Counted from the stretch's first letter, positions 7,678-17,002 are shown. The stretch is 56,978 nucleotides of DNA from an uncultured Pelagibacteraceae bacterium (GCA_902602655.1 CACKRM010000003.1:1-56978); one strand, 5' to 3'. The notes: generated by a model not told the origin, from the sequence alone. A program made the numbers and translations.

Positions 7678-9663
7678 TCAATCCTTGAGTAATTTTCTTG
7701 CAAATTCTACAACTTTATCACTTGTTAAATTTAAATTGTTGTATATTTGTTTGTAAGGAGCACTTTTTCCAAAATTTTCAAGGCCAAGTGTTATATCTTT
7801 TTCATTAAGATATTTGCCCCATCCTTTCATACTTCCTGCTTCAATAGCAATTCTTTTACAAGATCCTACCTCTAAAATCTTTTCCTTATAATCTTTATTT
7901 TGTTTATCAAAGAGTTCTAGACATGGAACAGAAACTACTTTGGTGTCTATATTTTCCTCTTTTAACTGTTTTTGAGCTTCTAATGCAATTTCAACCTCTG
8001 ATCCAGAAGCCATTAATATTAATTTGTAATCATGGGATGTTATATTGACCTCATATGCGCCTAAAACACATTTATTTTTTTCTGAAGGCTGTTTAGTAAT
8101 GTAAGGCAACTTTTGTCTAGACAATGCAATTGCACTAGGATTGTTCCTACTCTTTAAGGCAATCTCCCAACATTCCAAAGTTTCATTAATATCCGCCGGT
8201 CTAAAAACATTTAAATTTGGTATTGCTCTGAGTCCAGAAAGTTGCTCAATAGGCTGATGTGTTGGTCCATCCTCTCCAAGTCCGATCGAGTCATGCGAAA
8301 AAATATATATCACTTGCAAACCCATTAAAGCTGATAGTCTTATCGAAGGTTTGCAATAGTCAGAAAAAATTAAAAAAGTTCCTCCATAAGGAATGAAACC
8401 ACCATATAAAGCTAAACCGTTCATAATTGCAGCCATACCATGTTCTCTAACTCCGTAATGAATATAGTTCCCATTAAAATTTTTTGACGATATAACTTTT
8501 GAATTTTTAGTTTTTGTATTATTTGATCCGCTTAAATCAGCTGATCCTCCAATTAGTTCAGGTAATTTTTCAGAAATTGCTTCTATAGCATTTGAAGAAC
8601 ATTGCCTAGTAGCCATAGCAGGTTTTGAAGTAAAATATTTTTCTTTTTCGTCTTTAATTATTTTTTCTATATTTGAAAGATTTGAGTTGTTTATAAGCTC
8701 ATTAATTTCAGATTTAATATTAGGATATTTTTTATTAACAAATTCAATCCAGTTTTTTTCAATCAGTTCTCCTTTGTTTCCTATTTCTCTCCAGGAATCC
8801 AAAATATTTTTTGGAATTTCAAATGGTTGACTTTTCCATTTAAGTTTATTTCTTACTAATTTTATTTCCTCTTCTCCAAGAGGAGACCCATGAGACGAAG
8901 CCTTTCCTGATTTATTAGGAGACCCATAACCTATAGTTGTTTTACAAGAAATTATATTTGGTTTGTTTGATTTTGCTGTTTTTTTTAAAGCTTTATTTAT
9001 CTGTTTTTCATTGTGACCGTTTACTTCTTGAAAATTCCATCCGTAACTTTCAAATCTTTTTTTAAAGTTATCAGAAACACTTAAATTAGTAGATCCATCA
9101 ATAGATATTTTATTGTTGTCAAAAAGAACAATTAAGTTTTTTAGCTTAAGATGGCCAGCTAAACTCATAGCTTCGTGACTAATACCCTCCATTAAATCAC
9201 CATCACTGGCAATAACATAAGTCTTATGATTAATTATCTTTGCGCCAAATTTTTTTCTAAAGATTTCTTCACCAATTGCCAAGCCTACAGAGTTTCCCAA
9301 ACCCTGTCCAAGCGGACCCGTTGTAGTTTCTATTCCAGAATTTTTTTTATACTCTGGATGTCCAGCACAAATAGAGTCTATTTGCCTAAAGTTTTTTATG
9401 TCGTCTATCGAAATACTTTTATAACCTGTTAGATAAAGTAGTGAGTACAAAAGCATAGAGCCATGTCCAGCAGATAAAATAAATCTATCTCTGTTTACCC
9501 ACTCAGGATTTTTCGGATTAAACCTCAGGTGGTATTTAAAAAGAACCGTAGCAACATCAGCCATCCCCATTGGCATCCCAGGGTGACCTGAGTTAGCTTT
9601 TTGCACAGCGTCAATCGACAAAAACCTTATTGCATTTGATAATTGATTTAATTTTGTGTTCAC
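7678..9663 (-). CDS. tkt: Transketolase
   Basis: Thiamin diphosphate enzyme of the pentose phosphate pathway, 661 residues as expected. Signatures in order are SGHPGMPMG near the N-terminus, [36 protein letters not shown], the ThDP motif [15 protein letters not shown] ending with [10 protein letters not shown], then [31 protein letters not shown] and [13 protein letters not shown] in the pyrimidine-binding half. It heads the minus-strand run tkt-pgk-fba-thiE-efp-suhB; its promoter should lie in the 59-base gap shared with the divergent DUF4164 gene. ATG start at 9663. Confidence 0.97.
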   Translation of the reverse strand: MNTKLNQLSNAIRFLSIDAVQKANSGHPGMPMGMADVATVLFKYHLRFNPKNPEWVNRDRFILSAGHGSMLLYSLLYLTGYKSISIDDIKNFRQIDSICAGHPEYKKNSGIETTTGPLGQGLGNSVGLAIGEEIFRKKFGAKIINHKTYVIASDGDLMEGISHEAMSLAGHLKLKNLIVLFDNNKISIDGSTNLSVSDNFKKRFESYGWNFQEVNGHNEKQINKALKKTAKSNKPNIISCKTTIGYGSPNKSGKASSHGSPLGEEEIKLVRNKLKWKSQPFEIPKNILDSWREIGNKGELIEKNWIEFVNKKYPNIKSEINELINNSNLSNIEKIIKDEKEKYFTSKPAMATRQCSSNAIEAISEKLPELIGGSADLSGSNNTKTKNSKVISSKNFNGNYIHYGVREHGMAAIMNGLALYGGFIPYGGTFLIFSDYCKPSIRLSALMGLQVIYIFSHDSIGLGEDGPTHQPIEQLSGLRAIPNLNVFRPADINETLECWEIALKSRNNPSAIALSRQKLPYITKQPSEKNKCVLGAYEVNITSHDYKLILMASGSEVEIALEAQKQLKEENIDTKVVSVPCLELFDKQNKDYKEKILEVGSCKRIAIEAGSMKGWGKYLNEKDITLGLENFGKSAPYKQIYNNLNLTSDKVVEFARKLLKD

Positions 9664-9674
9664 TACTAATTTAC

Positions 9675-9699
9675 CTATATAGACTTAAAGTCACTATAG
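9675..9699. promoter_or_regulatory. Imperfect dyad in the tkt / DUF4164 divergent gap
   Basis: The 59-base space between divergent tkt and the DUF4164 gene holds a 25-base imperfect inverted repeat centred on 9687: CTATATAGACTT on the left and AAGTCACTATAG on the right, 10 of 12 positions symmetrical. TATA-like hexamers on both strands (TATAGA, TATAGC) overlap it, so it coincides with the only place for two divergent promoters. It could be an operator or a by-product of back-to-back promoter elements. AT-rich sequence makes partial dyads common. Confidence 0.3.
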
Positions 9700-9722
9700 C
9701 AATAATATGGTAGAAAAAACAA

Positions 9723-10055
9723 ATGAGCAAATTAGAAATTTTAGAAAATAAAGAAAAAAACTTAAACAAACTTCTTGAAAGGTTGAGTGTATTATCTAAC
9801 AGTTATTCACAGTCTTCTAGTGACAAAGATCAAATTAAAATTCACAGAAATCAATTAGAAAGTGAAAAAAAGGAATTAGAGATTAAGCATGAAAAATTAT
9901 CAAGAGAACACACATATTTAAAAAAAAAAATTCAGAAACTTCAAGAGGAAGTTAATAGAAAGTCTGCGCAAGAGGATAAGTTTAATCAAGATATAGATGA
10001 GTTGAGTCAAGAAACAGAAAATTTGGTAAGAGAAATTGACAAATGGCAAATGTAA
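9723..10055 (+). CDS. Coiled-coil protein, DUF4164-like
   Basis: A 110-residue, highly charged protein predicted to be almost entirely alpha-helical coiled coil (long Lys/Glu/Gln/Leu heptad-like stretches from residue 5 to 107), with no membrane segment or signal peptide. Its position directly before zapA, overlapping it by 13 bases, matches the small DUF4164 coiled-coil proteins encoded next to zapA in Alphaproteobacteria. The neighbourhood suggests a link with the divisome, but no function is established from sequence. Family call rests on position and composition more than on a sharp motif. Confidence 0.7.
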   Translation: MSKLEILENKEKNLNKLLERLSVLSNSYSQSSSDKDQIKIHRNQLESEKKELEIKHEKLSREHTYLKKKIQKLQEEVNRKSAQEDKFNQDIDELSQETENLVREIDKWQM

Positions 10056-10489
10056 ATATTAAATTTAATAATAAAGATTATTTATTATCGTGTGACGATG
10101 GCCAGGAAGAATCTTTAATAAAGCTAACTAATTTTTTAGATAAGAAATATAACGAATTAAAAGATAAGTTAGGAAATATTGGAGAAAATAAACTTTTATT
10201 AATTACTACAATAAAGTTAATAGATGAGTATTTTGACCTTAAAGAAAGAGTGTCTAAACAAAAAATAAAGCTAGATGAGCTGTCTGACAAGTTTAAAGAG
10301 CTTAAATCCTTGGCTATAGATTATAAAGGAAATAAAGATCAAGAGATTCAGAAGTTAAACACTGACATTGATAATTTTAAAAAAATGGTTGATGACAGTA
10401 ATAAGTTGTATGAGGTAATGCTGGACAAAACAACAAAATCTTTAGAGGAAATACTCGAAAAAACTGAATCCAATTCCCAAGTTCAGTAA
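10043..10489 (+). CDS. zapA: Cell division protein ZapA
   Basis: ZapA binds FtsZ and promotes bundling of protofilaments at the division ring. The 148-residue protein starts with the typical small N-terminal domain (ANVNIKFNNKDYLLSCDDGQEESL, then LTNFLDKKYNEL), continues through LLLITTIKLIDEYFDLKER, and ends in a long coiled coil (about 70-140), as in longer alphaproteobacterial ZapAs. It overlaps the upstream DUF4164 gene by 13 bases and its stop directly abuts the ATG of the cyclo-ligase. In many proteobacteria the 6S RNA gene lies between zapA and that cyclo-ligase; there is no room for it here. Confidence 0.9.
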   Translation: MANVNIKFNNKDYLLSCDDGQEESLIKLTNFLDKKYNELKDKLGNIGENKLLLITTIKLIDEYFDLKERVSKQKIKLDELSDKFKELKSLAIDYKGNKDQEIQKLNTDIDNFKKMVDDSNKLYEVMLDKTTKSLEEILEKTESNSQVQ

Positions 10490-11059
10490 ATGTTAAGTAA
10501 GGAACAATTAAGAATAAAATTCTTCAAAAATAGAAAAAAAGAGTATTATGAGGTAAATTATAACTTTTTTAAACCTATTTTCAAATTATTAAAATCTTTA
10601 TTTAAAGAAAAAAAAATTTTTTTATCTTGTTATTATCCCTCAAGTTATGAAGTAAATACTTTAAAACTTTTTAAACTTATTAGTGATAAAAAAAACATCC
10701 AAATACTTTTACCTAAAATAAATTCAAATGGAGGTATGAAGTTTGTAAAATGGAAAATATTAAATCTTTTAACAGTTAATAAGTATGGTTTTTTAGAGCC
10801 TTCTATTAATAATAAATTTTTTGTTCCTCATGTGATGATAATTCCTCTTTTGGCATTTGATATTAGAAATAATAGGCTCGGGTATGGAAAAGGGTATTAT
10901 GATAAATATTTAAGCAAGTTTTTGGTAAAAAATAAAAAAAAAATACTTACTATTGGTGTTGCTTTTTCATTTCAAAAATATAATAAACTTCCAACATCGA
11001 AATTTGATGTAAAGTTAGATTATATTCTTACTGAACGGGGATTAAAAAAAACACAATGA
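10490..11059 (+). CDS. 5-formyltetrahydrofolate cyclo-ligase
   Basis: Converts 5-formyl-THF to 5,10-methenyl-THF using ATP, returning a storage folate to the active pool. The 189-residue protein has the family's late signature VMIIPLLAFDIRNNRLGYGK followed directly by GYYDKYLSKF (about 120-149), with the glycine-rich GYGKGYYD phosphate/folate site. The N-terminus is diverged and very lysine-rich. ATG immediately after the zapA stop; it overlaps the next gene by 4 bases (ATGA). The zapA-cyclo-ligase pairing is a conserved proteobacterial neighbourhood. Gene names in use are ygfA or fau. Confidence 0.92.
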   Translation: MLSKEQLRIKFFKNRKKEYYEVNYNFFKPIFKLLKSLFKEKKIFLSCYYPSSYEVNTLKLFKLISDKKNIQILLPKINSNGGMKFVKWKILNLLTVNKYGFLEPSINNKFFVPHVMIIPLLAFDIRNNRLGYGKGYYDKYLSKFLVKNKKKILTIGVAFSFQKYNKLPTSKFDVKLDYILTERGLKKTQ

Positions 11060-11865
11060 ATATATTAGTTTTAGGAGACATTTTTGGAAAATCAGGAAGT
11101 ATAGCTGTAAAAAAACATTTACCAACTCTCATAAATGAAAAAAAAATAGACTTTGTTGTTGCTAATGGTGAAAACGCAGCTGACCCTGGTGTAGGAATAA
11201 CTAAGAAAAATGTAGAAGAGTTTTTTAATTCTGGTGTTGATGTAATTACAACTGGAAATCACGTATGGGATCAAAAAGAAACAATGGAATTTATCATACA
11301 GGAAAATCGATTATTGAGACCAGAAAATTTAGCCGAAGGCTCACCGGGAAACGGTTTTGGAATTTTTAATTCAAAAAATAAAAAAAAAGTTGCTGTTATA
11401 AACCTAATGGGCAATGTTTTTATGAAAAAAAGTAGAGATGTTTTTGAGTCAGCAAAAAAAATTTCTGAAAAAATTAAACTTGGTAAAGATGCAGATTTCA
11501 TAGTAATTGATATTCACGCTGAGATTACAAGCGAAAAGATGGCGATGGGACATTTTTTTGATGGTAAAGCAACTATGGTTTTCGGGACCCATACACATGT
11601 ACCAACTTCAGATCACCGAATTATGAAAAACGGAACTGCTTATCAAACCGATCTAGGTATGTGCGGAGATTATGACTCCGTTATAGGAATGAATAAAGAT
11701 AATTCTCTTAAAAAATTTATGAAAGACCCAAAAGCTGAAAAACATTTTCCCGCAGAAGGACTAGCTACTATATGTGGTGTAATGGTTTATGCAGATGAAG
11801 ATACAGGTTTAGCAAAAAAAATTCTTCCAATTAGAGTTGGCGGATCATTAGAAGAAAGGTTGTAA
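11056..11865 (+). CDS. TIGR00282 family metallophosphoesterase (YmdB-like)
   Basis: A 269-residue calcineurin-like phosphoesterase of the YmdB/TIGR00282 type. Metal ligands appear in LGDIFGKSG (about 6-14), NGENAADPGVGI (39-50), TTGNHVWDQKE (66-76), DIHAEITSEKMA (about 151-162), and FGTHTHVPTSD (about 176-186). Bacillus YmdB hydrolyses cyclic nucleotides and affects RNA turnover; the role in proteobacteria is not established. It overlaps the cyclo-ligase by 4 bases and sits 2 bases before yebC, an arrangement conserved in Alphaproteobacteria. Confidence 0.92.
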   Translation: MNILVLGDIFGKSGSIAVKKHLPTLINEKKIDFVVANGENAADPGVGITKKNVEEFFNSGVDVITTGNHVWDQKETMEFIIQENRLLRPENLAEGSPGNGFGIFNSKNKKKVAVINLMGNVFMKKSRDVFESAKKISEKIKLGKDADFIVIDIHAEITSEKMAMGHFFDGKATMVFGTHTHVPTSDHRIMKNGTAYQTDLGMCGDYDSVIGMNKDNSLKKFMKDPKAEKHFPAEGLATICGVMVYADEDTGLAKKILPIRVGGSLEERL

Positions 11866-11867
11866 TA

Positions 11868-12587
11868 ATGGCAGGCCATTCACATTGGGCAGGAATAAAA
11901 CATAAAAAAGGAAGACAAGATAAAGCAAGATCTAATTTGTTTTCTAAATTGTCTAGAGAAATAACAGTAGCAGCAAAGCTTGGAGCAAAAGATCCCGATT
12001 CAAATCCAAGATTAAGATCTGCTATTCAAGCAGCAAAAGAATCAAATATGCCAAAAGATAATATACAAAGAGCAATAAATAAATCTGAAATGGCTTTAGA
12101 CGGAAATTACGAAAACATAAGATATGAGGGTTTTGGTCCTTTTAATGTAGCTTTTATAATTGAAAGCTTAACAAATAATACAAACAGAACAGCTTCAAGT
12201 ATTAGAACTACTTTGCAAAAAAGTGGAGGCAGGCTAGGTGAAAGCGGCTCAACAAAACATCTTTTTTTTTCATGTGGAGTAATTAAAATTTCCAGAGAGA
12301 AAATCTCTGATGAAAAAATTCTTGAAATCGCTATAGATGCTGGAGCAAAAGATTGTTTTTCAAGTTCTAATTTTCATGAGATAATTTGTGAAAAAGAAGA
12401 TTTTTATAAAGTAAAAATTAACGTAGAGAAAAAAATAGGTGAATTTATTTATTCAGGTATTGAATGGAGGCCTTTTAACAAATTAACTGTTTCTGTAGAA
12501 CAAGGCGAAAAAATCAATCAAATTTTAGAGAGCTTAGATGATAACGACGATGTTCAAAACATTTTTACTAACTATATTGTAAAATAA
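11868..12587 (+). CDS. yebC: YebC/PmpR family regulator
   Basis: A 239-residue YebC/PmpR/TACO1 protein. Members bind DNA as regulators and, according to later work, help ribosomes through difficult peptide stretches. The N-terminus GHSHWAGIKHKKGRQDKARS is diagnostic, followed by LSREITVAAKLG, MPKDNIQRAI and YEGFGP. Normal length. It lies 2 bases after the phosphoesterase and 14 before the RuvC-like gene; yebC-ruvC adjacency is widely conserved. Confidence 0.95.
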   Translation: MAGHSHWAGIKHKKGRQDKARSNLFSKLSREITVAAKLGAKDPDSNPRLRSAIQAAKESNMPKDNIQRAINKSEMALDGNYENIRYEGFGPFNVAFIIESLTNNTNRTASSIRTTLQKSGGRLGESGSTKHLFFSCGVIKISREKISDEKILEIAIDAGAKDCFSSSNFHEIICEKEDFYKVKINVEKKIGEFIYSGIEWRPFNKLTVSVEQGEKINQILESLDDNDDVQNIFTNYIVK

Positions 12588-12601
12588 CGAAGGTAAAAAA
12601 T

Positions 12602-13099
12602 ATGAAGATTATAGGTATAGACCCCGGATTAAATGGAGCAATTGCTATATTAGAAGATAATAAAGTATTAGATATTTTAGATATGCCTGTAATGCCAGAG
12701 GGAAAAAAAAACAAAAGACAATTAAATAGCGCTCAATTAGTAAAATATATCAAAGACAATTTAGATGAAAAATCTAAAGAAATTATTGTAGTGGTCGAAC
12801 AAGTTAACGCCATGCCAGGACAGGGTGTTACTAGTATGTTTAATTTTGGTCAAACCTTTGGTGCCATAAAGGGTATTTGTGCTGCTTTAGGATTACCAAT
12901 ATTTTTTGTAAGGCCAGCTAAATGGAAAAAATATTTTGGTTTAATTAACTGTTCAAAGGATGCGAGTAGAACAAAAGCTATTGAAATGTATCCCTCAATA
13001 TCTGATCAACTTTCAAAAAAGAAAGACGTCAATAAGTCTGACGCCATCCTGATTGCAAGATTTTACAGTGAAACTAGGTTTAATTTACAAGATAAATAG
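12602..13099 (+). CDS. RuvC-like Holliday junction resolvase, phage-type
   Basis: RNase H-fold nuclease of 165 residues, predicted to cut Holliday junctions. Likely catalytic acids are D7 in IGIDPGLNGAIAIL, E66 in VVVEQVNAMPGQG, and D142 or D147 in KKDVNKSDAILIARF. The body (MPVMPEG, MFNFGQTFGAIKGICAALG, VRPAKWKKYFG, SRTKAIEMYP) resembles the RuvC-like proteins of phages and the poxvirus A22 / mitochondrial-type group, not canonical E. coli-type RuvC. Yet it occupies the normal chromosomal slot after yebC. ruvA, ruvB and ybgC, usually between here and tolQ, are missing. It may be an in-place replacement of ruvC. Fold call firm; subfamily call is from memory of motifs. Confidence 0.8.
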   Translation: MKIIGIDPGLNGAIAILEDNKVLDILDMPVMPEGKKNKRQLNSAQLVKYIKDNLDEKSKEIIVVVEQVNAMPGQGVTSMFNFGQTFGAIKGICAALGLPIFFVRPAKWKKYFGLINCSKDASRTKAIEMYPSISDQLSKKKDVNKSDAILIARFYSETRFNLQDK

Positions 13100-13174
13100 A
13101 GAATAAATTAATTATAAGCTTTAATGTAGTAGAAGCGCCAAATTCATGACACATTCTGAAAGTATTGAATCAAA

Positions 13175-13855
13175 ATGGAACAAGAAATAGCATCTCAAGT
13201 AGTTGGCCTAGGAGGGGCAAATGATTTTGGTTTATTGCAACTTTTTTTAAGAGCTGACTTCGTAGTAAAATCAGTAATTGTAATCTTATTAGCAAGCTCA
13301 ATTTTTTCTTGGGCCTTAATTTTTGAAAAGTATAGACTGTTTAAAAAAATAAATATTACTTCTTCTCAATTTGAAAATAAGTTTTGGAAATCAAAATCAG
13401 CTGAAAGTTTTAGCAAAACCTTGCCATCAAAATCAGACGATCCTATTACTCAAATTTTTATCTCTGCAATGAATGAAGTAATGAGAACAAGATCAAAATC
13501 ATCTGCTGTTCAAAGTGCTAGAGTAGAAAGAGTCTTAGAAATCTCTTCTGACGATCAAATTAAAATAATTGAAAAAAATTTTATCTATCTTGCTACCATT
13601 GGAGCTACCGCTCCTTTTATTGGATTGTTTGGAACTGTTTGGGGTATAATGAATTCTTTTCAATCTATCGCAATTTCTAGAAACACAAGTTTAGCTATTG
13701 TTGCGCCAGGTATTGCTGAAGCTCTTTTTGCTACGGCGCTTGGCTTGTTGGCGGCAATTCCTGCTGTTATTGCTTTTAATAAATTTAATAGTGATGCAAA
13801 AAGATATTCTGCAAGAATTGAAAATTTTTGTAAAAGATTTTTATCTATAATTTAA
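13175..13855 (+). CDS. tolQ: Tol-Pal system proton channel subunit TolQ
   Basis: Inner-membrane TolQ/ExbB family protein, 226 residues, which with TolR forms the proton-driven motor of the Tol-Pal envelope system. Membrane segments lie near residues 28-50 (SVIVILLASSIFSWALIF), 133-155 (ATIGATAPFIGLFGTVWGIM) and 168-190 (APGIAEALFATALGLLAAIP), with the family motif GLFGTVWGIMNSF. Start ATG at 13175. The 75-base gap before it, the first sizeable gap since 9.7 kb, probably holds the tol promoter. tolR follows after 7 bases. Function through complex with TolR rather than ExbB-TonB is inferred from the tol neighbours. Confidence 0.95.
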   Translation: MEQEIASQVVGLGGANDFGLLQLFLRADFVVKSVIVILLASSIFSWALIFEKYRLFKKINITSSQFENKFWKSKSAESFSKTLPSKSDDPITQIFISAMNEVMRTRSKSSAVQSARVERVLEISSDDQIKIIEKNFIYLATIGATAPFIGLFGTVWGIMNSFQSIAISRNTSLAIVAPGIAEALFATALGLLAAIPAVIAFNKFNSDAKRYSARIENFCKRFLSII

Positions 13856-13862
13856 ATTTATT

Positions 13863-14276
13863 ATGGGATTTCAATTTAAACGTTCAAAAAATGAGCCAAT
13901 GAGTGAGATCAATGTAACTCCTTTTGTGGATGTGATGTTGGTTTTATTAATTATTTTTATGGTTACTGCTCCTTTATTAACTGTTGGTGTGCAAGTAGAT
14001 CTACCCGAGTCAGCAGCTGACTCACTTCCAGACGACCAGGAGCCATTAACGATATCAATAAATTCAAAGGGTGAAATTTTTATTCAGGAGCATCAGGTTA
14101 CTTTCCAAAAAATAGTTCCCAAGCTTCTTGCCATAGCAAAAAACAGAACTGATACTAGAATTTACGTAAGAGGCGATAAAACAATTAATTATGGAAGAGT
14201 CCTTGAGGTTATGGGGACGCTTTCTGGTGCCGGGTTTTCTAAGGTTGCCTTGATTTCAGAACCTTATAAAAATTAA
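13863..14276 (+). CDS. tolR: Tol-Pal system protein TolR
   Basis: A 137-residue ExbD/TolR protein with one membrane segment (about 18-40: NVTPFVDVMLVLLIIFMVTA). The conserved aspartate in FVDVMLVLLIIF is the proton-carrying residue of the family. The periplasmic part carries VQVDLPES and the usual C-terminal VRGDKTINYGRVLEVMG. It lies 7 bases after tolQ and 6 before tolA. Confidence 0.95.
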   Translation: MGFQFKRSKNEPMSEINVTPFVDVMLVLLIIFMVTAPLLTVGVQVDLPESAADSLPDDQEPLTISINSKGEIFIQEHQVTFQKIVPKLLAIAKNRTDTRIYVRGDKTINYGRVLEVMGTLSGAGFSKVALISEPYKN

Positions 14277-14282
14277 TGTATA

Positions 14283-15089
14283 ATGACAAAAAGTTTTTTT
14301 TATTCAATTTCATTCCACGTAGGTTTAATTTTTCTTACAGCTCTAACTCTGCCTTTTATGACTAGACAGGCAATAGATTTACCACCAATTGTATCTGTAG
14401 AATTAATCCAAATTTCAGATAAAACAAACATTCCTTACGCACCAAAAGCTAGAAAGGTAATAGAAAAAGTGAAAGAAGAGGAAAAAAGAGTAGTATCGGA
14501 GCAAGCCCCTCCATCAGCTAAAGCAAAAGAAAAGCCAGATAGAATACCTTTACCAAATGAAAATAAAGAAAAAAAAGAGATAATAAAAAAAAAACAAAAT
14601 CCTGAAGAAATAAAGCCGCAGATAAGACAGTCTTCAGAGTTTGAAAAAAAAGAGATAATCGATACAAATCAGATAGCTGCTTTAATTGACAAAGCTAAAA
14701 AACAAGAGGCTGTTACTGAAAAAAAATCTTCAAAAATCACACAAAGTAATGTTAAAAATTCTTTCGCTACAGGTCTTTCTCTTTCTCAAGAGGATGCCTT
14801 AAGAGCTCAAATTTTTGGTTGCTGGAGCATCCCTTTAGGCTTACCATATGACGAAGATCTTTTGGTAAGAATAAAACTTAAGCTAAAAAAAGATGGTACA
14901 ATTTTGAAATCTGAAATTTTAGATCATGAACGAATGAATAAACCTGGACAAAAATTCTATAAAATACTAGCAGAAAGTGCTTTAAGAGCAGTTAGATTGT
15001 GTCAGCCTCTTAAAGTTCCTCCTACTGGTTATGAAAAATGGAAAGATTTGCAACTCAATTTTAATCCTACCGAAATGTTAAAAGGATAA
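14283..15089 (+). CDS. tolA: TolA-like protein
   Basis: A 268-residue TolA candidate. An N-terminal membrane anchor (about residues 5-25, with [16 protein letters not shown]) contains the S-x3-H pattern that contacts TolQ in TolA/TonB proteins. A long Lys/Glu/Pro-rich linker (about 50-150) would span the periplasm, and a small C-terminal domain (about 170-265, with FGCWSIPLG and a conserved-looking C/W pair) resembles TolA domain III. Sequence conservation in this family is low, so the call leans on architecture and its place between tolR and tolB. Confidence 0.88.
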   Translation: MTKSFFYSISFHVGLIFLTALTLPFMTRQAIDLPPIVSVELIQISDKTNIPYAPKARKVIEKVKEEEKRVVSEQAPPSAKAKEKPDRIPLPNENKEKKEIIKKKQNPEEIKPQIRQSSEFEKKEIIDTNQIAALIDKAKKQEAVTEKKSSKITQSNVKNSFATGLSLSQEDALRAQIFGCWSIPLGLPYDEDLLVRIKLKLKKDGTILKSEILDHERMNKPGQKFYKILAESALRAVRLCQPLKVPPTGYEKWKDLQLNFNPTEMLKG

Positions 15090-15093
15090 TCTC

Positions 15094-16431
15094 ATGAAAA
15101 AAATTATTATATTTTTTATATACTCTTTATTTAGCTTTGAATTTGCAAATGCTTTGATAAGTGTAGATATAACAAGAGGTAATCTGGATCCATTACCAAT
15201 AGCAGTATCACCACTCCATGTTGATCCCAAGTCTGTAAATTATAAAGATATAAAAGTTAAACAATTGGGAGAAAAAATTTCTAAGATTGTTGAAACAAAT
15301 TTCAAAAATACTGGTTTATTTAATCCATTGAAAAAAGACGCATTTGTTCAAAAACCAGATATTGCTCATTTAAAACCAAGATTTGAGGACTGGAGATTAA
15401 TTAAGGCACAGGCTCTTGTGACTGGAAAGCTTTTAGTAAAAGATGAAAAATTAAAAGTTGAATTTAGACTTTGGGATACCACAGCTTCGAAAGAAATGAT
15501 TGCTTTAGCTTTTACAACTACTCCATCAAATTGGAGAAGAGTAGCACATATTATTTCCGATAAAATTTATGAAAGATTGACAGGAGAAGAAGGATATTTT
15601 GACACTAGAGTAATTTATGTATCAGAGGAAGGACCAAAAGACCGAAGAATAAAAAAATTGGCAATAATGGATCAAGACGGTGCTAACACTAAGTACTTAA
15701 CTCTTGGAAACGAACTAGTTTTAACCCCAAGGTTCAATCCTGCAAATCAACTAGTTACCTATCTTTCGTATTTTAGAAACTTACCGCGAGTATATTTATT
15801 AGATATAGAAACAGGTATGCAAGAAGTTGTGGGGAATTTTCCAGGTATGACGTTTGCACCTAGATTTTCTCCAGATGGAAAAAAGATAATAATGAGTTTT
15901 GCTAAAGATGGTAACTCAGATATTTACACGATGGATCTTGAATCCAGAATCGTTGAAAGAATAACAGAACATTCCTCAATAGACACTTCACCATCATTCT
16001 CTCCTGATGGAAAGTTTATTTGTTTTAATTCAGACAGAAGTGGACTACAGCAAATTTATGTTATGAAAAGTGATGGCACAAATGTTAAAAGAATTACTTT
16101 TGGAAAAGGGTTATATGGAACACCGGTATGGTCTCCTCGTGGGGATTTGATTGCTTTTACGAAAGTTCACAAAGGTCGTTTTTATATTGGCGTCATGAGA
16201 ACCGACGGTACGGGAGAAAGGCTTCTTACAGAGAATTTTTATCAAGAGGCTCCATCCTGGTCTCCCAATGGTAGGGTACTGATATTTTATAGAGAAACTA
16301 AGTCTGGCGAAGGAGGAAAGGGGTTCACAGCTAAATTATGGTCAATAGATATAACGGGTTATAATGAGAGGAGAATTCCAACAGAAACAGATGCATCTGA
16401 CCCATCTTGGTCCTCTTTACTATCAAAGTAG
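15094..16431 (+). CDS. tolB: Tol-Pal system beta-propeller protein TolB
   Basis: Periplasmic TolB, 445 residues. A signal peptide covers about residues 1-20 ([19 protein letters not shown]). The N-terminal domain runs to about 165, then come WD40-like propeller repeats seen as recurring SPDGKKI, SPDGKFI, SPRGDLI and SPNGRVL blades. TolB binds Pal and TolA and helps outer-membrane constriction during division. Starts 4 bases after tolA; pal follows after 78 bases with its own strong Shine-Dalgarno. Confidence 0.96.
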   Translation: MKKIIIFFIYSLFSFEFANALISVDITRGNLDPLPIAVSPLHVDPKSVNYKDIKVKQLGEKISKIVETNFKNTGLFNPLKKDAFVQKPDIAHLKPRFEDWRLIKAQALVTGKLLVKDEKLKVEFRLWDTTASKEMIALAFTTTPSNWRRVAHIISDKIYERLTGEEGYFDTRVIYVSEEGPKDRRIKKLAIMDQDGANTKYLTLGNELVLTPRFNPANQLVTYLSYFRNLPRVYLLDIETGMQEVVGNFPGMTFAPRFSPDGKKIIMSFAKDGNSDIYTMDLESRIVERITEHSSIDTSPSFSPDGKFICFNSDRSGLQQIYVMKSDGTNVKRITFGKGLYGTPVWSPRGDLIAFTKVHKGRFYIGVMRTDGTGERLLTENFYQEAPSWSPNGRVLIFYRETKSGEGGKGFTAKLWSIDITGYNERRIPTETDASDPSWSSLLSK

Positions 16432-16509
16432 CCATATTTTTATTGTAAATTTAACTTGAATAATCTAATAGAATTTGAAATATTCAGTCATCAACCTTAA
16501 GGGGAAAAT

Positions 16510-16986
16510 ATGAAATTTAATATGAATTTAAAAACTATACTTCTAGTGCTATTCGCATCCATAGCATTAAGCGCTTGTGCGGCAAAAAAGTCTACAGGTG
16601 ATTTAGAAGGAGACGTTTATACAGGAAAAGATACAGTTGAGTACTTAGCAAAAGGTGTTCCTGACAGAATATTTTTTGCAACTAATAAATCAAAGCTGAC
16701 GACTCGTTCTAGAGACACTTTAAGAAAACAAGCAACTTATTTAAGAAAAAATAAAGATCTTAATGTTACTATTGAAGGTCATGCCGACGAAAGAGGTACA
16801 AGAGAGTACAACTTAGCGCTCGGTGAAAGAAGAGCAAATGCAGCAAAAGATTATTTGATGACTTATGGAATTTCGGGCAAAAGAATTTCTGTAATCAGCT
16901 ACGGTAAAGAAAGACCGGTAAATACGGCTTCTACTCCTTTAGCATGGTCTCAAAATAGAAGATCTGTAACTGTTAAAGTAAATTAA
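16510..16986 (+). CDS. pal: Peptidoglycan-associated lipoprotein Pal
   Basis: Outer-membrane lipoprotein that anchors the envelope to peptidoglycan. The 158-residue precursor has a hydrophobic signal ending in the lipobox LSAC (cysteine 23), then a short linker and an OmpA-like domain (about 48-158) with IEGHADERGTREYNLALGER and SVISYGKERP, the peptidoglycan-binding motifs. The start ATG follows AAGGGGAAAAT, a strong ribosome site. A clear terminator lies 16 bases after its stop, so tolQ to pal probably ends here, with readthrough possible into cpoB. Confidence 0.97.
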   Translation: MKFNMNLKTILLVLFASIALSACAAKKSTGDLEGDVYTGKDTVEYLAKGVPDRIFFATNKSKLTTRSRDTLRKQATYLRKNKDLNVTIEGHADERGTREYNLALGERRANAAKDYLMTYGISGKRISVISYGKERPVNTASTPLAWSQNRRSVTVKVN

Positions 16987-17002
16987 TTAAAAAAATAATT
17001 AA

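Noticed and set aside
7662-7703. Upstream TTG start extending pgk by 14 residues
   Set aside because: Would overlap tkt, adds non-conserved residues, and makes the protein longer than the family; ATG 7661 is better.
13146-13190. 14-residue ORF (ATG to TAG) overlapping the tolQ start in another frame
   Set aside because: No ribosome site or recognisable content; could be a leader peptide or a ybgC relic but nothing supports either.
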